Shown here in pieces: positions 23,758-35,272 of a stretch of 64,000 nucleotides of DNA. Location of the stretch: NCBI GenBank assembly GCA_019426215.1, contig CM033394.1, forward strand, positions 39,120,423 to 39,184,422, written 5' to 3'. This stretch comes from Buddleja alternifolia. Lineage: Eukaryota; Streptophyta; Magnoliopsida; Lamiales; Scrophulariaceae. The stretch's first letter is position 1. Every line of letters begins with the position of its first letter. The notes beneath the pieces were generated by a model that worked only from the letters and a program-made list of their open reading frames with translations, had not been told where the DNA came from and did not search any database. The position numbers and the translations under genes were made by a program.

Positions 23758-24703
23758 AACTAAAGGAAAGTTTGCATCATCCATCAATGGGTAAAAGTAT
23801 AAGAAATGTGCCGCCAAAACTAGAAAGATGATTTCATGCTACCAAATAAACAACAATGTGCTCATTAATGTTATTCCTATAACATGAGGCCATCATTTCC
23901 ACGGATTATCACGCAATCATAGTTAAAAATTGTGGTATCAGCGACAATATCAATATTTGTTGTTTCACAGGGTACATGACATATCAGGATATTAAACTAA
24001 GATAATATGAATGAACAATAAGATACTCACTAAATTCTGAATTGTCAAAGATATGAACAAAACATAAATTACTGATATTTGGAATATAGTAAAAACTTTT
24101 TTCTCACTATATACTAATAAAAGTTTGTTAAACATAAATTTGTGGAGAAAAGTTCACTAATAATTAAACCAATAAATATGTGTTGGATATATAATGGTAA
24201 ATCCCTTAACTAAAATTAATCATCATTTCTCCAAAAATGTAACTTTATAATGGATATATAACATACGAGATAATTTATATCATCAGATATTGTCCTATCT
24301 CTGAAACTCCGCAGATAGTATCATGATTTTGTCATTACAAGAAGATATTACCCACATATTATTGTCGACACATGTAAAATCAAATATAATAAGTATGGCG
24401 CAATTTTTACTCTGAACTGGATACGATTTTTCGATATTATCATTTGTCAGCTAATACTTTGACTCTATGCAAGCAATAGAACCCAAAAAAAATAATAAAA
24501 AACAAGATTACTCAACCTAACACAGTTTATGCCGGAAAATGATCAAGCAATGACACAAAAACAACGCAAAACAATATGCATGCTAAACTCCGCTGATTAA
24601 TGTTCATCCCTAACAGGCCCTGGGACAAAAAATTTCTTTCAAGTGTCATAGAAAATGCTCATCATTATATAAAGTTTTAGGATAGTAACAAAGAGAAGTT
24701 GAC
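23758..24703. other. AT-rich stretch downstream of the NAD synthetase remnant
   Basis: If the NAD synthetase gene were complete, further 3' exons would lie here on the minus strand. I looked for the expected downstream segments and saw none. Confidence 0.5.
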
Positions 24704-24872
24704 CTTTTACAACCAGCTGGCACATGCAACCAACAATGGCAGCAACAGACGAGCTATCGGCTCCACCTGAGAGTGGAAGCAAAAAACCCAATGTACCACT
24801 TCTTTTCAACTAATTCCACAACCAGCATGCTGGTCCCAAAGCTACTTCCTCTTCAGGACAATGGTTCTGTAC
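24704..24872 (-). pseudogene. NAD+ synthetase exon, ATP-binding P-loop (C-terminal synthetase domain)
   Basis: Bounded by AG|GTACAG and AAAAG|GTCAAC splice sites on the minus strand. The product contains PEEEVALGPACWLW, then [20 protein letters not shown] and [16 protein letters not shown] is the ATP-binding loop of glutamine-dependent NAD synthetases, which amidate deamido-NAD in the last step of NAD synthesis. A TAG stop falls two codons after CWLW, where the family has tyrosine. The exon starts in phase 0, matching the phase-0 end of the exon at 31221-31339, so the two were once adjacent exons. Confidence 0.88.
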
Positions 24873-24917
24873 CTGGTAGAGACATTAAAAGTTTATTTCC
24901 ACCAGGTTATTGAAGAA

Positions 24918-25150
24918 TATTAAGAATATTTTAATAATATATTAAGGATATAGGTTTGTATATTAGTTTCTAATATAGCCATTAAGGGTAAGTTAGTTAT
25001 TTTCTCCAATTAGTATATAAGGGTTTGGCTTCCAATTGTAAGCCATTTTGTAATTCTTCTCCTTCAAGTTAACCCATTGAAAGTATTTTTCTCTCTTTAC
25101 AAATTTGTTCCCTGCTTTCAATTCTTGTCAATGGTGATCTCTTTATAACA
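24918..25150 (+). repeat. 5' LTR of Copia-3
   Basis: 233 bp ending CTTTATAACA, pairing with 29689-29924. Confidence 0.9.
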
Positions 25151-25277
25151 CGGTACCAGAGCGATGATCAATTCATCGTTTCTTATTCATATTCATATCC
25201 TTTATTGATCAATTATGGATTGCTTCCGCTACATCTTGAGTTTTTTGTTCTTTGTGCTTAATTTCTGATAGGCAACA

Positions 25278-26270
25278 ATGGCGAATCCGGCGACTGCTGT
25301 CACGGCGAAAAATTGAACTCCGACTATAGATTTTCAAGATCCTCTCTATTTGCATACTTCCGATACACCTCACTTGGATCTAGTTACAGAAGTTCTTCAA
25401 GGATCTAAGAATTACAAGATCTGGTGCCGCGAGATGATTGTGGCTCTTGAGACGAAAAATAAGATCAGATTTATCAATGGATCTTGTACGGCTCCAAAAG
25501 AAGATTCGGATTTATATCCTCATTGGAAGAGATGTAACGCGCTTGTGAAATCCTGGATTCATCGCTCTCTTTCCAGAGATTTAATCCCTGGTGTTGTCTA
25601 CTGTGATTATGCCTTCTTGATCTGGAAAGACCTAAAAGAACTATTTGATCGTGTAAACGGTGCAAGGCATTATGCTCTATATAGGAAAATCAATATGATT
25701 ACGCAGGGAGTCAACAATGTCACCGAATATTATTCCAGTCTTCGGCAGCTATGCGATGAATATGATTCCCTAATTCCTTCTCCTCCAGATCAGGTTTCAA
25801 AAGAATATACAGATTTTTGCTCACAACTGAAGATGATGCAATTTCTTATGGGCCTAAATGAGTGCTATAGCACTATTCGATCACAGATCCTTATGATGTC
25901 ACCCTTACCTTCTGACAATCAAGTTTACTTTATGGTGTTAAATGAGGAGACTCAAAAAGGAATTAATGTTCAATCTGCACAGATAGCATCTTCTATTGCT
26001 CTTTTGACAAACTCTTCAAAGAATAATAATATCAAAAGCTCTATTATCTGTGAACATTGTAACTACTCATGACACACCAAGGAGAATTGCTTCGAGATTA
26101 TAGGTTATCCATCAAATTGGGGAAGAGGTGGCAAAAAGAATTCAGGTGGAAGAAGAGGTGGTGCTAGAGGCAGTAGAAATACTTCTGGAAGAGATTTTAA
26201 TGCCACATCTGTAACCTCGGTTCAAGACACTAATATGAATACTACTGGAAAATAGAACCTTGGAGATACT
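25278..26270 (+). pseudogene. Copia-3 gag
   Basis: An ATG at 25278 opens a frame stopped at codon 13 (TGA, 25314-25316) that continues beyond it in the same frame. Gag hallmarks follow: LQGSKNYKIWCREMIVAL, the MMQFLMGLNECYSTIRSQIL segment, and a CCHC zinc knuckle (CEHCNYS...HTKENC) interrupted by TGA at 26070-26072. A glycine/arginine-rich stretch follows. Gag would form the particle that packages the RNA. Confidence 0.88.
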
Positions 26271-26288
26271 AGTAAAATACAACAACCA

Positions 26289-27513
26289 GTGTTTACACAG
26301 GAGCAATACCAGCAGATTTTACATCTTCTTGGTGGTGGTTCACATGACTCAGTTCAGAACATGAGCAGTTCCAACATGGCAAGTGCCAATGTCAATCATT
26401 CAAGTATTTCTAATTACTTAACTCATAAAGTAAATGATTGGATAATTGATACTGGTGCAAATCAACTCAAGGTTTCTGATATTAAAATGTATGAATCCTA
26501 TCACAGTGAACCACCAAACTTTACTACTGTTAAATTACCTAATGGTATTGAAAGTAAGGTTTCATATTCAGGGACTTTTAAGTTTAATAATGGACTGACT
26601 TTATTGAATGTGTTATACATCCCTGATTTCAAGCATAACCTATTATCTGTGTCAAAGTTTGCCAGTGACTCCAATGTTTTTGTAATTTTTTATCCCAATT
26701 TCTGTGTTATACAGGAAATATGGAGTGACATGATCAAGGGGATTGGTAGAGTCAAGAATGGCCTTTATTACCTACAACTAGTCCCCAATGATCTTCTAGT
26801 CAATGCTTTCAATAAAATTTCCATTAAATGTAATTCTATTGATAGTGGTTTTTTTGTGAAACCTATTGTTTTATACAAAGCTACTTTGTGGCATCAAAGA
26901 TTTGGACATATGTCCTTTTCTAGATTTAGCCTTTTGCTTAATTTGAATGTTAAAGTGCATGATAGCACTAGATATTGTTCTGTTTGCCCATTGGCTAAAC
27001 ATAGTAGAAGTGTGTTTCTTGAAAAACTATTTTACTTCATATATTTTTGATCTTATACATATTGATATATATATGGGGACCATGCATACAAAGAGCTTAC
27101 TTACAATAATGAGAAGTATTTTTTAACTGTAGTAGATGATTACTCCAAAGCAACTTGGGTTTTTTTAATGAAAGCTAAAACTGATGTGTACGACATTTTA
27201 AAAAGGTTTGTTACTTATGTCAATAATCAGTTTTCTGTTCAAATTAAGAAAGTCAGATCTGACAATGCATGAGATTCTTTAGTAGTGAATGTAGATTGTT
27301 GTTTGAATCCCTTGGTATATTGCATCAAAGCTCTTGTGCTTATACTTCACAATAAAATGGTCTTGTGGAGAGAAAGCATAGGCACATTTTGAATGTTTCT
27401 AGAGCTCTTAAGTTCCACTCTCATGTGCATATGAGATATTAGGGAGACTGTGTAAGCACAGCTGTGTACTTGATTAATGGAACCCCTACCCCTATTTAAA
27501 AGGTAAGTGTCCT
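26289..27513 (+). pseudogene. Copia-3 protease, pre-integrase and integrase core
   Basis: The aspartic protease motif is WIIDTGAN (about 26438). The pre-integrase zinc-finger region is LWHQRFGHMSF...CSVCPLAKH (about 26887-27000). After the frame ends at 27050, integrase core sequence continues in other frames (DLIHIDIYG..., FLTVVDDYSKATWVF, KKVRSDNA). A stop falls directly after RSDNA. The segment that should hold the third catalytic residue is scrambled by shifts. Confidence 0.85.
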
Positions 27514-28650
27514 TTGAGTGTTTTAAATGGTAAACATCCTTCTTATTCACATTTAAAAGTGTTTAGTTGTCTGAGTTTTGCTAAGATTCTTCCTCAAGGT
27601 GATAAATTTCAGGCTAGGTCCAAACCTTGTGTTATGATGGGATATTCTAACACACAAAAGAGCTATAAATTATTAGATCTTACCACTAAGAATTTTATCA
27701 TTTCAAGGGATGTTATCTTTTACGAGCACGTGTTCCCTTTTGCTTTATCTAGTAAGGATACTAGCAATCAAAGTTTTCCTTTTCATGATGTTACACAATT
27801 CTATGATGAGCTTATTATTCCCTATTTTGTTCCTCAGCATACTCAAACCAATGATTCTGTTATTACTCATGATCATTCTGTGCAATTAGATATTAATGAG
27901 GAAAGATATATTTCTGAGAATAATAATACTAATCAAAATGTATTGAGGAGATCTAGTAGGAATATAAGACCTCCTGTTTGGAGTAAAGACTATGTGTTTT
28001 CCTTTTCTCATACTCTTCCTGACAAATTTTCTAACAAACACCCTCTTTCAAAATATGTCAATTATAGTAATGTCATTCCTAAATATAGAGCTTATCTAGC
28101 TTCTCTATCCAATGAAGTTGTTCGTGATAATTTTTATATAGCTAGAAATGATAAAAAATTGGTTGATGCTATGAAAAGAGAAATTAAAGCTCTAGAGTTG
28201 AACAAGACCTGGACTATTGTTGATCTGCCATATGAAAAAAAACGAGTAAGTTGTAGATGGGTCTATAGTATCAAATATAGATCAGATGGTAGTATAAAAA
28301 GGTATAAGGCAAGACTTGTTACCAAGGGATATACACAGATGGAGGGAGTTAATGACACAGAAACTTTCTCACTTGTTGCTAAACATGTTAGTGTTAGGAT
28401 TGTTATTTCTCTTGCAGCTATGCAGCGATGGAACTTATGGCAAATGGATGTAACCAATGCCTTCTTACAAGGGGATTTAGAAAAGGAAGTATACATGTTC
28501 ATACCATCAGATTTTCAATCTGACGAAGTTGATCTTCAGAATAAAGTTTGTAAGTTACAAAAGTCTATTCATGGTTTAAAGCAAGCCTCAAGACAGTGGA
28601 ATCACAAATTCACTGAGGCTATGCATATTTTTTGGTTTTATTCAATCTAG
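27514..28650 (+). pseudogene. Copia-3 integrase C-terminus and N-terminal reverse transcriptase
   Basis: A 378-codon frame. It begins with the integrase C-terminal segment (HLKVFSCLSFAK, CVMMGYSNTQKSYKLLD, NFIISRDVIFYEHVFPF). It continues into RT ([81 protein letters not shown]). It ends when the frame shifts near 28630. Confidence 0.9.
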
Positions 28651-29681
28651 AAATGACTATTCTTTGTTTGTTAAATCAAGGGGGAGTGATTTCATCATAC
28701 TCCTGGTTTATGTTGATGATATATTGCTTACTGGGAATAATGAGTCTTTTTATAAATGAATGTAAGAATTATTTGCATACTATTTTTCTATGAAGGACTT
28801 GGGACAATTGAAATACTTTCTTAGTATAGAAGTAGCTAGATCTGCTAAGGGTATATATTTGAATCAAAGAAAATATGTGTTAAGACTTATTGAAAGACAT
28901 TGGTATGCTAGGACGTAAGCCTGTGAGTGTTCCTGTAGAACAGCATGTTAAACTTTCTAATGATTCTGATGATAAAAATGATCCTTTAGTTGAAGATATA
29001 TCTGAATTTCAAAAAATTGTTGGCAAATTGATCTATTTGTGTTTGACTAGACCTGATATTAGCTATGGTGTCCAGTTGCTAAGCTAGTTTATGCATAAAC
29101 CTAGGAAGTCTCATGTTGTTGCTATGAATAGGATGTTGAGGTATCTCAAAGGCAGACCTGGTTTAGGTCTCCTAATGTATTCTCACAATTCTTTGGTTTT
29201 GAGAGCCTTTTGTGACATTGATTGGACATCTTGCCCAATGTCTAGAAAGTCATTAACAAGTTATGATGTTTTTCTTGGAGATTCATTGTTGTCTTAGAAG
29301 GCAAAGAAACAACTTACTGTGTCAAAGAGTTCAGCAGAGGCTGAATCTAGAGCTTTGGGAACAATCACAGTAGAGATTACATGGATTTTAAGTATCTTCA
29401 AAGACTTGGTAATCAACACTTTGCAGCCAATTCAAGTCTTCACTGATAGTAAATCTGCCATTCAAATTGATGCCAATCCTATTTTCCATGAGAAGACTAA
29501 ACATATAGAGGTCGATTGTCATTTCATAAGGGACAAAATTCAGCAAGGGATGATCACCACAGAGTTTATACAATCAATTGAGGAACCAGCAAATCTCCTT
29601 ACAAAGGCTTTAAGCAAGAATCAATTTGATCATTTGTTGTCCAAGTTTGGTGTTCTAGATTTATATAGAGCACCAACTTGA
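28651..29681 (+). pseudogene. Copia-3 reverse transcriptase palm and RNase H
   Basis: YVDDILLTG, the RT catalytic box, is intact near 28708. RT continues at 28890 (GRKPVSVPVEQHVKLS, IYLCLTRPDISY). RNase H follows (AFCDIDWTSCPMSRKS; SKSSAEAESRA; FTDSKSAIQI; EKTKHIEVDCHFIRD). Stops at about 29085 and 29295 and several shifts split it into four frames. Confidence 0.88.
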
Positions 29682-29688
29682 GGGGTAG

Positions 29689-29924
29689 TGTTAAGAATAT
29701 TATAATAATATATTAAGGATATGGGTTTGTATATTAGTTTCTAATATAGCCGTTAATGGTAAGTTAGTTATTTTCCCCATTTAGTATATAAGGGTTTGGT
29801 TTCCAATTGTAAACCATTCTGTAATTCTTCTCCTTCAAGTTAATTCAATGAAAGTCTTTTTCTCTCTTTACAAATTTGTTCCCTGCTTTCAATTCTTGTC
29901 AATGGTGATCTCTTTATTTTAACA
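29689..29924 (+). repeat. 3' LTR of Copia-3
   Basis: 236 bp, TGTTAAGAATATT...TTTTAACA, followed by the AAGAA duplication. Confidence 0.9.
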
Positions 29925-30130
29925 AAGAATAAGCTATAAACCAAGGAAGTGGAATGGTTATTCGCATTCGAATTTCGTTGTTTGGCTATAAATGAGAAAC
30001 GAGGCCTGAATGCTATAATCTTTTTAGTTTGTTCTATTCGATTCGGTCATGTAAAACAGAATGGGATGAAACGAAATTCCAGATGGTGCTAAAGGATAAA
30101 CGTCTTTTTTTATTTTTAATACAATTTTTT

Positions 30131-30760
30131 TGTCACGCCCTGAGGCCCGGGATCATTACAACCGCCGCAAGCTTCTGAGAACATCCCAAAAGCCTGCAGG
30201 GCTAACCTAACAATAACATCGGTGAAGAGCATCTATACCTAAAAATATACGAAATACGATTATACCAACTCCACTATCAACTTTCAAAAATAACTCAATT
30301 TTACAATGAATAATAAAAATCTCTTGTACAGTCACATAAATGTGATTCTCATAAATAAATCTCTAAGTTTTATTTATCCCCAACAATTGTGGTGAGTTTA
30401 ATGTCTTGGTTTCTCCTTCCGGGAGCGGCCATTTGCTACTGCTATTCTCTCATATTGTAGTCGCCGACTTCTTGTTTGTCACAACACTTGGCTGTCGTTT
30501 TATTTTATATCTTCCAACCTAGGGTTTAACATTAACTCTATTAAATATTATCTAATCCCTTTAACTATCTATTATTGCGATGGGACCCATATGCATCTCT
30601 TATTTTTATTGCACACTTATCGAATAAATAAATTTTACTTACAACCCCCTCTTGAAATTAGAATTTCAATCATAAAAAATTATCGCTTGAATATATAAAA
30701 ATCATACATAAAAATTCATCACTTAAAATTTTCTATTATAAAAAAGGACCGGGTATTACA
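30131..30760 (-). mobile_element. Gypsy-type solo LTR in the NAD synthetase intron
   Basis: On the minus strand it runs TGTAATACCCGG...GGGCGTGACA and is flanked by TTTTT on both sides (30126-30130, 30761-30765). Its last roughly 75 bp closely match the end of the Gypsy LTR at 44807-46974 (GCAGGCTTTTGGGAT, GCTTGCGGCGGTTGT, CTCAGGGCGTGACA). No internal sequence is present, so it is a product of LTR-LTR recombination. Confidence 0.85.
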
Positions 30761-31220
30761 TTTTTAGTTTGCCCAAAATATTTAAATTCATTTTGATTAG
30801 TAAGTAATGTCTGGAAACTTTACAAACTAATCACGTGGTGTAATGGACTCGCAATAAATTTGACAAAGGTTTTGCGCTCTCCATCTCAAAATTATAGTGA
30901 CTCCAGCTTAGTCTACAGATTTTAGATTATTTCGGAAAAATAGAAGTTTTATGTATATGTACACTACTGCCATTAATAGTAGGGGGTGAGAATTAGTAGT
31001 TATTTTAAGTAAAAAGATAATCTTGGTAGAAAAAAAGCTTATTTTGGGACGTCAAAGAGAAAGTATGAACAATAAATTTTCGACAGAGAGTAGATCATCT
31101 TCAAATTCCGAAACCCTTTAGTGCAATTTGACAATCTGCATTTTCTATCTATGAAGTTGTGGTGTATTTGGATAGGCTTAATTTTGGATTCGAGACATCA
31201 TTTTCCAGAGAAGAGCTCAC

Positions 31221-31339
31221 CTTAATCGGACTTGAAATACACTTTTGGAGGTTGAAAGACTGGCAAAGATTGTAAGGTACAAAAACTGAGGAAACTTGCG
31301 TTTTGCAACTTGCTTGTTCTCGAAAGCTACTGGTAGCAT
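31221..31339 (-). pseudogene. NAD+ synthetase exon, linker between glutaminase and synthetase domains
   Basis: Bounded by TAGAG|ATGC and ATTAAG|GTGAGC. The product contains SSFREQASCKTQVSSVFVPYNL and CQSFNLQKCISSPIK, the segment that in plant NAD synthetases lies between the N-terminal nitrilase-type domain and the ATP-binding loop. No stop. It enters in phase 1, matching the exon at 32851-32961, and leaves in phase 0, matching the exon at 24704-24872. The surrounding intron sequence (30766-31220 and 31340-32850) shows nothing else recognisable. Confidence 0.85.
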
Positions 31340-32850
31340 CTCTACAACTGGCAACCTGCCACTCAATTAAGAATAGGAAATCAAAGTTAGTTGTAACAAA
31401 TTCTAAGGAAAATAATCGTGTTTTAGAGAAATCGAGGTTAGGGGGAATGGTAAGTTTCTTAAGCATAACGACCACGTCAAATAATTAACTATCTAGAGAA
31501 AATGATTCCTAACTACATTTTTCTTTAATGTTACGATTTTAAAAAGATCGATTCTCTATCTCATGACCTACCTGTACAATTAAATTCATATTGTTGTTCA
31601 CAAGGCAGGAACTCAAGTTATAGGTAATTGATGGAAATAGTAGGCAACTCTATATGTTTTACCAACTTTGAGTTCCATACAAGTATGAAGATAAAATTAA
31701 CATTCCTAACTCTTTGGTATTATAAATGCTATGTGTCTTTGTAGTTTGTAGCCATCTTTTCCTAACTATTGACCTACTTATTATTACACATATACTCTTG
31801 CCTTTAGAAGTTCTTTTTACACTAACGTGATAAAATTACATCAAAAATTTAATGTCATTATATTTAACACTACTTGCGTGATATTTTGATATTATTAGAG
31901 TGCATATGGTTACGAGTAACTCAAATGTCATAAAATGTCAACTTGTCTATTTATCATATTAATAATCATATGTTTTACTTGCTAAAGTACAAATTACTTA
32001 TACATGACGAATATGATAAAGTTATTCTCAAGAGTTTGAGAATAATATACAGTGTTAAACATGTAGCATTGCATGAATATTTATGACAAAACTTCTTAAT
32101 AAATCCTTGATTTTATTAAATCATAAAATTGAAAAATTAATCTAAAAGAACATCATATACAAAAGTAACTTAATGTATTGATAATTTAATTCTGAGTTAG
32201 TTTCTAAAAGAATACTAAAATAATAGTTTGATTTGTAGTTTACTGGTTTCAAGTCTATAGTTAGTGATCCATGTTTTTCCCTGGATATAATGCATTTGAA
32301 TATGTACTGCAAAATTTCTGAAAATTCAATTAAGAAGTTCTTTATACAAAATGGTCCTGATTTTTTTAATGTAGCATTAACAATTTCTTTTCAGTGTACC
32401 TTACTCCAAAACTAAAGAGAAGCAAAGCAAAAAAATGAAAAGAGTGGACAACATTATCAAGGGATATTTAGGTCTCCATTAATAACACAGAAGTCGTGAA
32501 TTTTATTTTAAAAGAAATTATCTATATAGAGAAATACTAATGTAATTGAGACTTCTATTTGGGAATGAATATGTAGCCAATATAATTATTTTGATATTTT
32601 AAATTTTTGAAGAATATCCAATCAAAAATAAAGTAACCAAGCATGTAATTATTTTCGTTAAAGGAAATGAGTATTCGAGAGATTTTACACTTCTGGTATG
32701 TGCTTAAACCACCAGACATCACATACTCCGTTATCACTAATCCAACCCATAGGTTGCCTGCCAATTTTATTTCCATTTTACTACACGTACAATGATACAA
32801 AACAAAGATATCTCTCCATGGCTATGAAAAATAGTTAGGATAGAATTTAC

Positions 32851-32961
32851 CACGTACCACATCGAGATTGATTTCAGCAACCACCAAATCCATATCCTTC
32901 AACGAAAATTGTAAGCCATGGGCAACCATATCTCCATTCACAACAATACAAGAGCATCCAT
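32851..32961 (-). pseudogene. NAD+ synthetase exon, end of the N-terminal glutaminase (nitrilase-fold) domain
   Basis: Splice sites CATGCAG|ATGG and TACGTG|GTAAAT. The product DGCSCIVVNGDMVAHGLQFSL followed by KDMDLVVAEINLDVVR matches the glutaminase-domain C-terminal segment, which includes the nitrilase-family strand that packs near the active site. The domain releases ammonia from glutamine for the synthetase domain. No stop. Upstream exons are not found. The next upstream sequence is Copia-2, inserted 163 bp away. Confidence 0.86.
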
Positions 32962-33123
32962 CTGCATGCATAACGTTCTCAAACAAAACATCCTCAAAAT
33001 TCAAGTTATACATGCAAGGAAACATTAGTTTTCAGATGGAGTACTGCTCAAATTATTGTTGAATTCTTGTACCCAGAATTTTGAAAATCTCCCAGTTCTA
33101 TTATACCTGAAACTTAACTTAGT

Positions 33124-33454
33124 TGTTAAAATAGGATAGCCCGGTTGTTGTCAAGCTCTTGGCCCATCCAGCAATCTTGGGTCTCGGCCCAGCGTGTTAT
33201 GTTTCAACCATCAGCTTTAGTATTTCTCTTATGTAAGTAGAGATGTTGGTAGGGTTTGTTTTGTAGATTAGTTTTTTACTCTCTCTCTATTTTTTCATAG
33301 ATTAGAAAAATAGCAGCAAGTTTTCTCTCTGTTTTGGCTCGCCTCCTCAGCGGTGCCTTTTTGATTGCCGTGGTATTTTCCGGCTTGTATTTTTAGATAC
33401 TCTTCTTGTTTCCATACAAGTATTCAAATAAATTTTCCCTTCAAGTTTTTAATA
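33124..33454 (+). repeat. 5' LTR of Copia-2
   Basis: 331 bp. Compared with the 3' LTR it lacks a 17-bp partial duplication (a second CATCCAGC-containing piece) and has a shorter CT run. Confidence 0.9.
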
Positions 33455-34359
33455 TGGCATCATGAGCATAGGTTGATTTCTCATTAGCCGTCGCTTGCCT
33501 CGGGTTGCTGGTAGTAGCACCGATTTTTGGTACCTTCGGTTGAGAGGGTGGTTGTTGATTGATTCACATATTTTTGGCCGTAATCACCATTTTTTTGGTC
33601 GATTGAGATTTTTTTTCCGGCTTAGTGTGATTAACAGCTCTTCCAACAGATTCGTCATCTCTTCTTGCGACTTTACATGTTTTTTCTGTGTTTTTTATCA
33701 TAATAAACACTGGCATATTATTGTATCCTATAGATTAGATCTATTTTATTTTCGTATTCAATCTTCAAATATTTTGTTTTCTGTTTTGTGAAGTCTTTAT
33801 ACAGATCTACACCGCACACATCGGATCTGGTTTATATCAATGTGTGTGGTTTAAATCTGGACTCGATCTTGTTTTTTTTGCGAAGCTAAGGTACGGATAA
33901 ATTCTGCATAGATCATATCCGTCTAGATCTGTCTCATATCATTGTGTGTGGCTTGGATTCGCACTCTTCGCATGAAGATTGTATTATTTTGTTCAAGATT
34001 TTCAGATCCGTACACTCATCACGTGGTTCTTGCTGCAGGTGTACTGTCTGGGTATTTTTCATTGTTCCTGGGGTTGATTCGCTTTCTGATTGGCCTTGAT
34101 CCTTAGTTACAACCTTCGTGTAGCGTGAAATTAATCAGTTGGCCTCCCCATCGCTTCCGCTGTCCTTCACTGTTTTTTTCTATGTGACAATACATTTTTT
34201 TCTGTGTTTTTTTCATAACAAAAAACACTTAGGTATTTTGGCTGACAACTCTCTGATCTGTGTATCGATTTCTTGCATCTTGTTGGCTTGGTTTTTCTGC
34301 TTTTCGATCTGAGCATCGGCTTATCGATTTTTGTGTGTTTTATCTTGTCGTTTTTGTTT

Positions 34360-35272
34360 ATGGCTATGACGACTGATCCTAAAAAATCTGAGGAGAATCC
34401 TCCTCCTGTGTGCACATCAAATCTTGATTTTAATGATCCTCTGTATTTGCATCCATCTGATTTAACTAATTCCAATCTAATACAATACCAGTTGAATGGG
34501 TGTAATAACTATACTGTGTGGAGTAGTGCAATGAAAATAGCTTTAATTGGTAAAATTAAATTAGGATTTGTTCTAGGCTCTGTTCCTTACCTGAATGATA
34601 ATATTTTGCAAAATCAGTGGGATTGTTGTAATGCAGTTGTGTTGTCTTGGATTCTTAATTCTGTGTCAAAAGAAATCTATGTCAGTCTTGTTTTTACTTC
34701 TAAAGCTTCTAATGTATGGTCAGATTGAAATTAACATATAACAAGGTAGATGGATCAAGAATTTTTAATCTTCACCAAGACATTTCTAAAATTACCCAAG
34801 GATCTGATTCTATTGTTGCATATTACTCAAAATTGAAATTACTCTGGGATGAATACTCTGGTTTGACTGCTTTACCTACGTGTACATGTTCTTCCTCTGC
34901 TATGCTTGTTAATCATGATCAAAATTTAAAGCTTATGCAATTTCTCATGGGCTTAAATGAAACGTATTTGGCTATTAGGAGTCAAATCCTAATGAAAGGC
35001 CCTCTACCTAATGTGATGCAAGCGTTTAATATCGTTTCTCAAGAAGAGACTCACAGAAGTAGTTCTTTAAATGGTTTCTCTGATAAAACTAAATCTGTTT
35101 TTTTTAACTAAAGGTTCTTTTAAACCCAATGTTAGGAATCCTAATCTTTCTTGTAAGCATTGTGGTGGTATTGGCCACACCATTGAAAGATGTTTTAAAC
35201 TTCATGGTTTCCAAACAAAAACAAAGGGCGGAAAGGTAATAATAATTGGAAGCAGAATGGCTCTAAAGTTTC
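34360..35272 (+). pseudogene. Copia-2 gag
   Basis: Starts at the ATG at 34360 (MAMTTDPKKSEENPPP). Gag hallmarks are LNGCNNYTVWSSAMKIALIG, then after a shift near 34725 LKLTYNKVDGSRIFNLHQDI and MQFLMGLNETYLAIRSQIL. After another shift in a T run near 35098 comes the CCHC knuckle CKHCGGIGHTIERC. The frame is cut at 35272 by the first nested LTR. Confidence 0.9.

Larger units (their letters stand above)
24918..29924 (+). mobile_element. Copia-3: degenerate full-length Ty1/copia element in a NAD synthetase intron
   Basis: LTRs at 24918-25150 and 29689-29924, with target duplication AAGAA at 24913-24917 and 29925-29929. The left LTR starts TATTAAG where the right starts TGTTAAG, a G-to-A loss of the canonical TG. 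GGTACCAGAGC follows the left LTR as a variant initiator-Met primer site. TTGAGGGGTAG precedes the right LTR as a polypurine tract. Gag, protease, integrase, RT and RNase H occur in Copia order, with many stops and shifts. The LTRs differ at about 6% of sites by eye, making it older than Copia-1. The proteins resemble the Ale/Retrofit group. Confidence 0.93.

Noticed and set aside
23600..23831. Two overlapping short frames (MSFTVEQNMYRG..., MNKTCIAG...)
   Set aside because: Both are translations of GC-rich hAT subterminal repeats.
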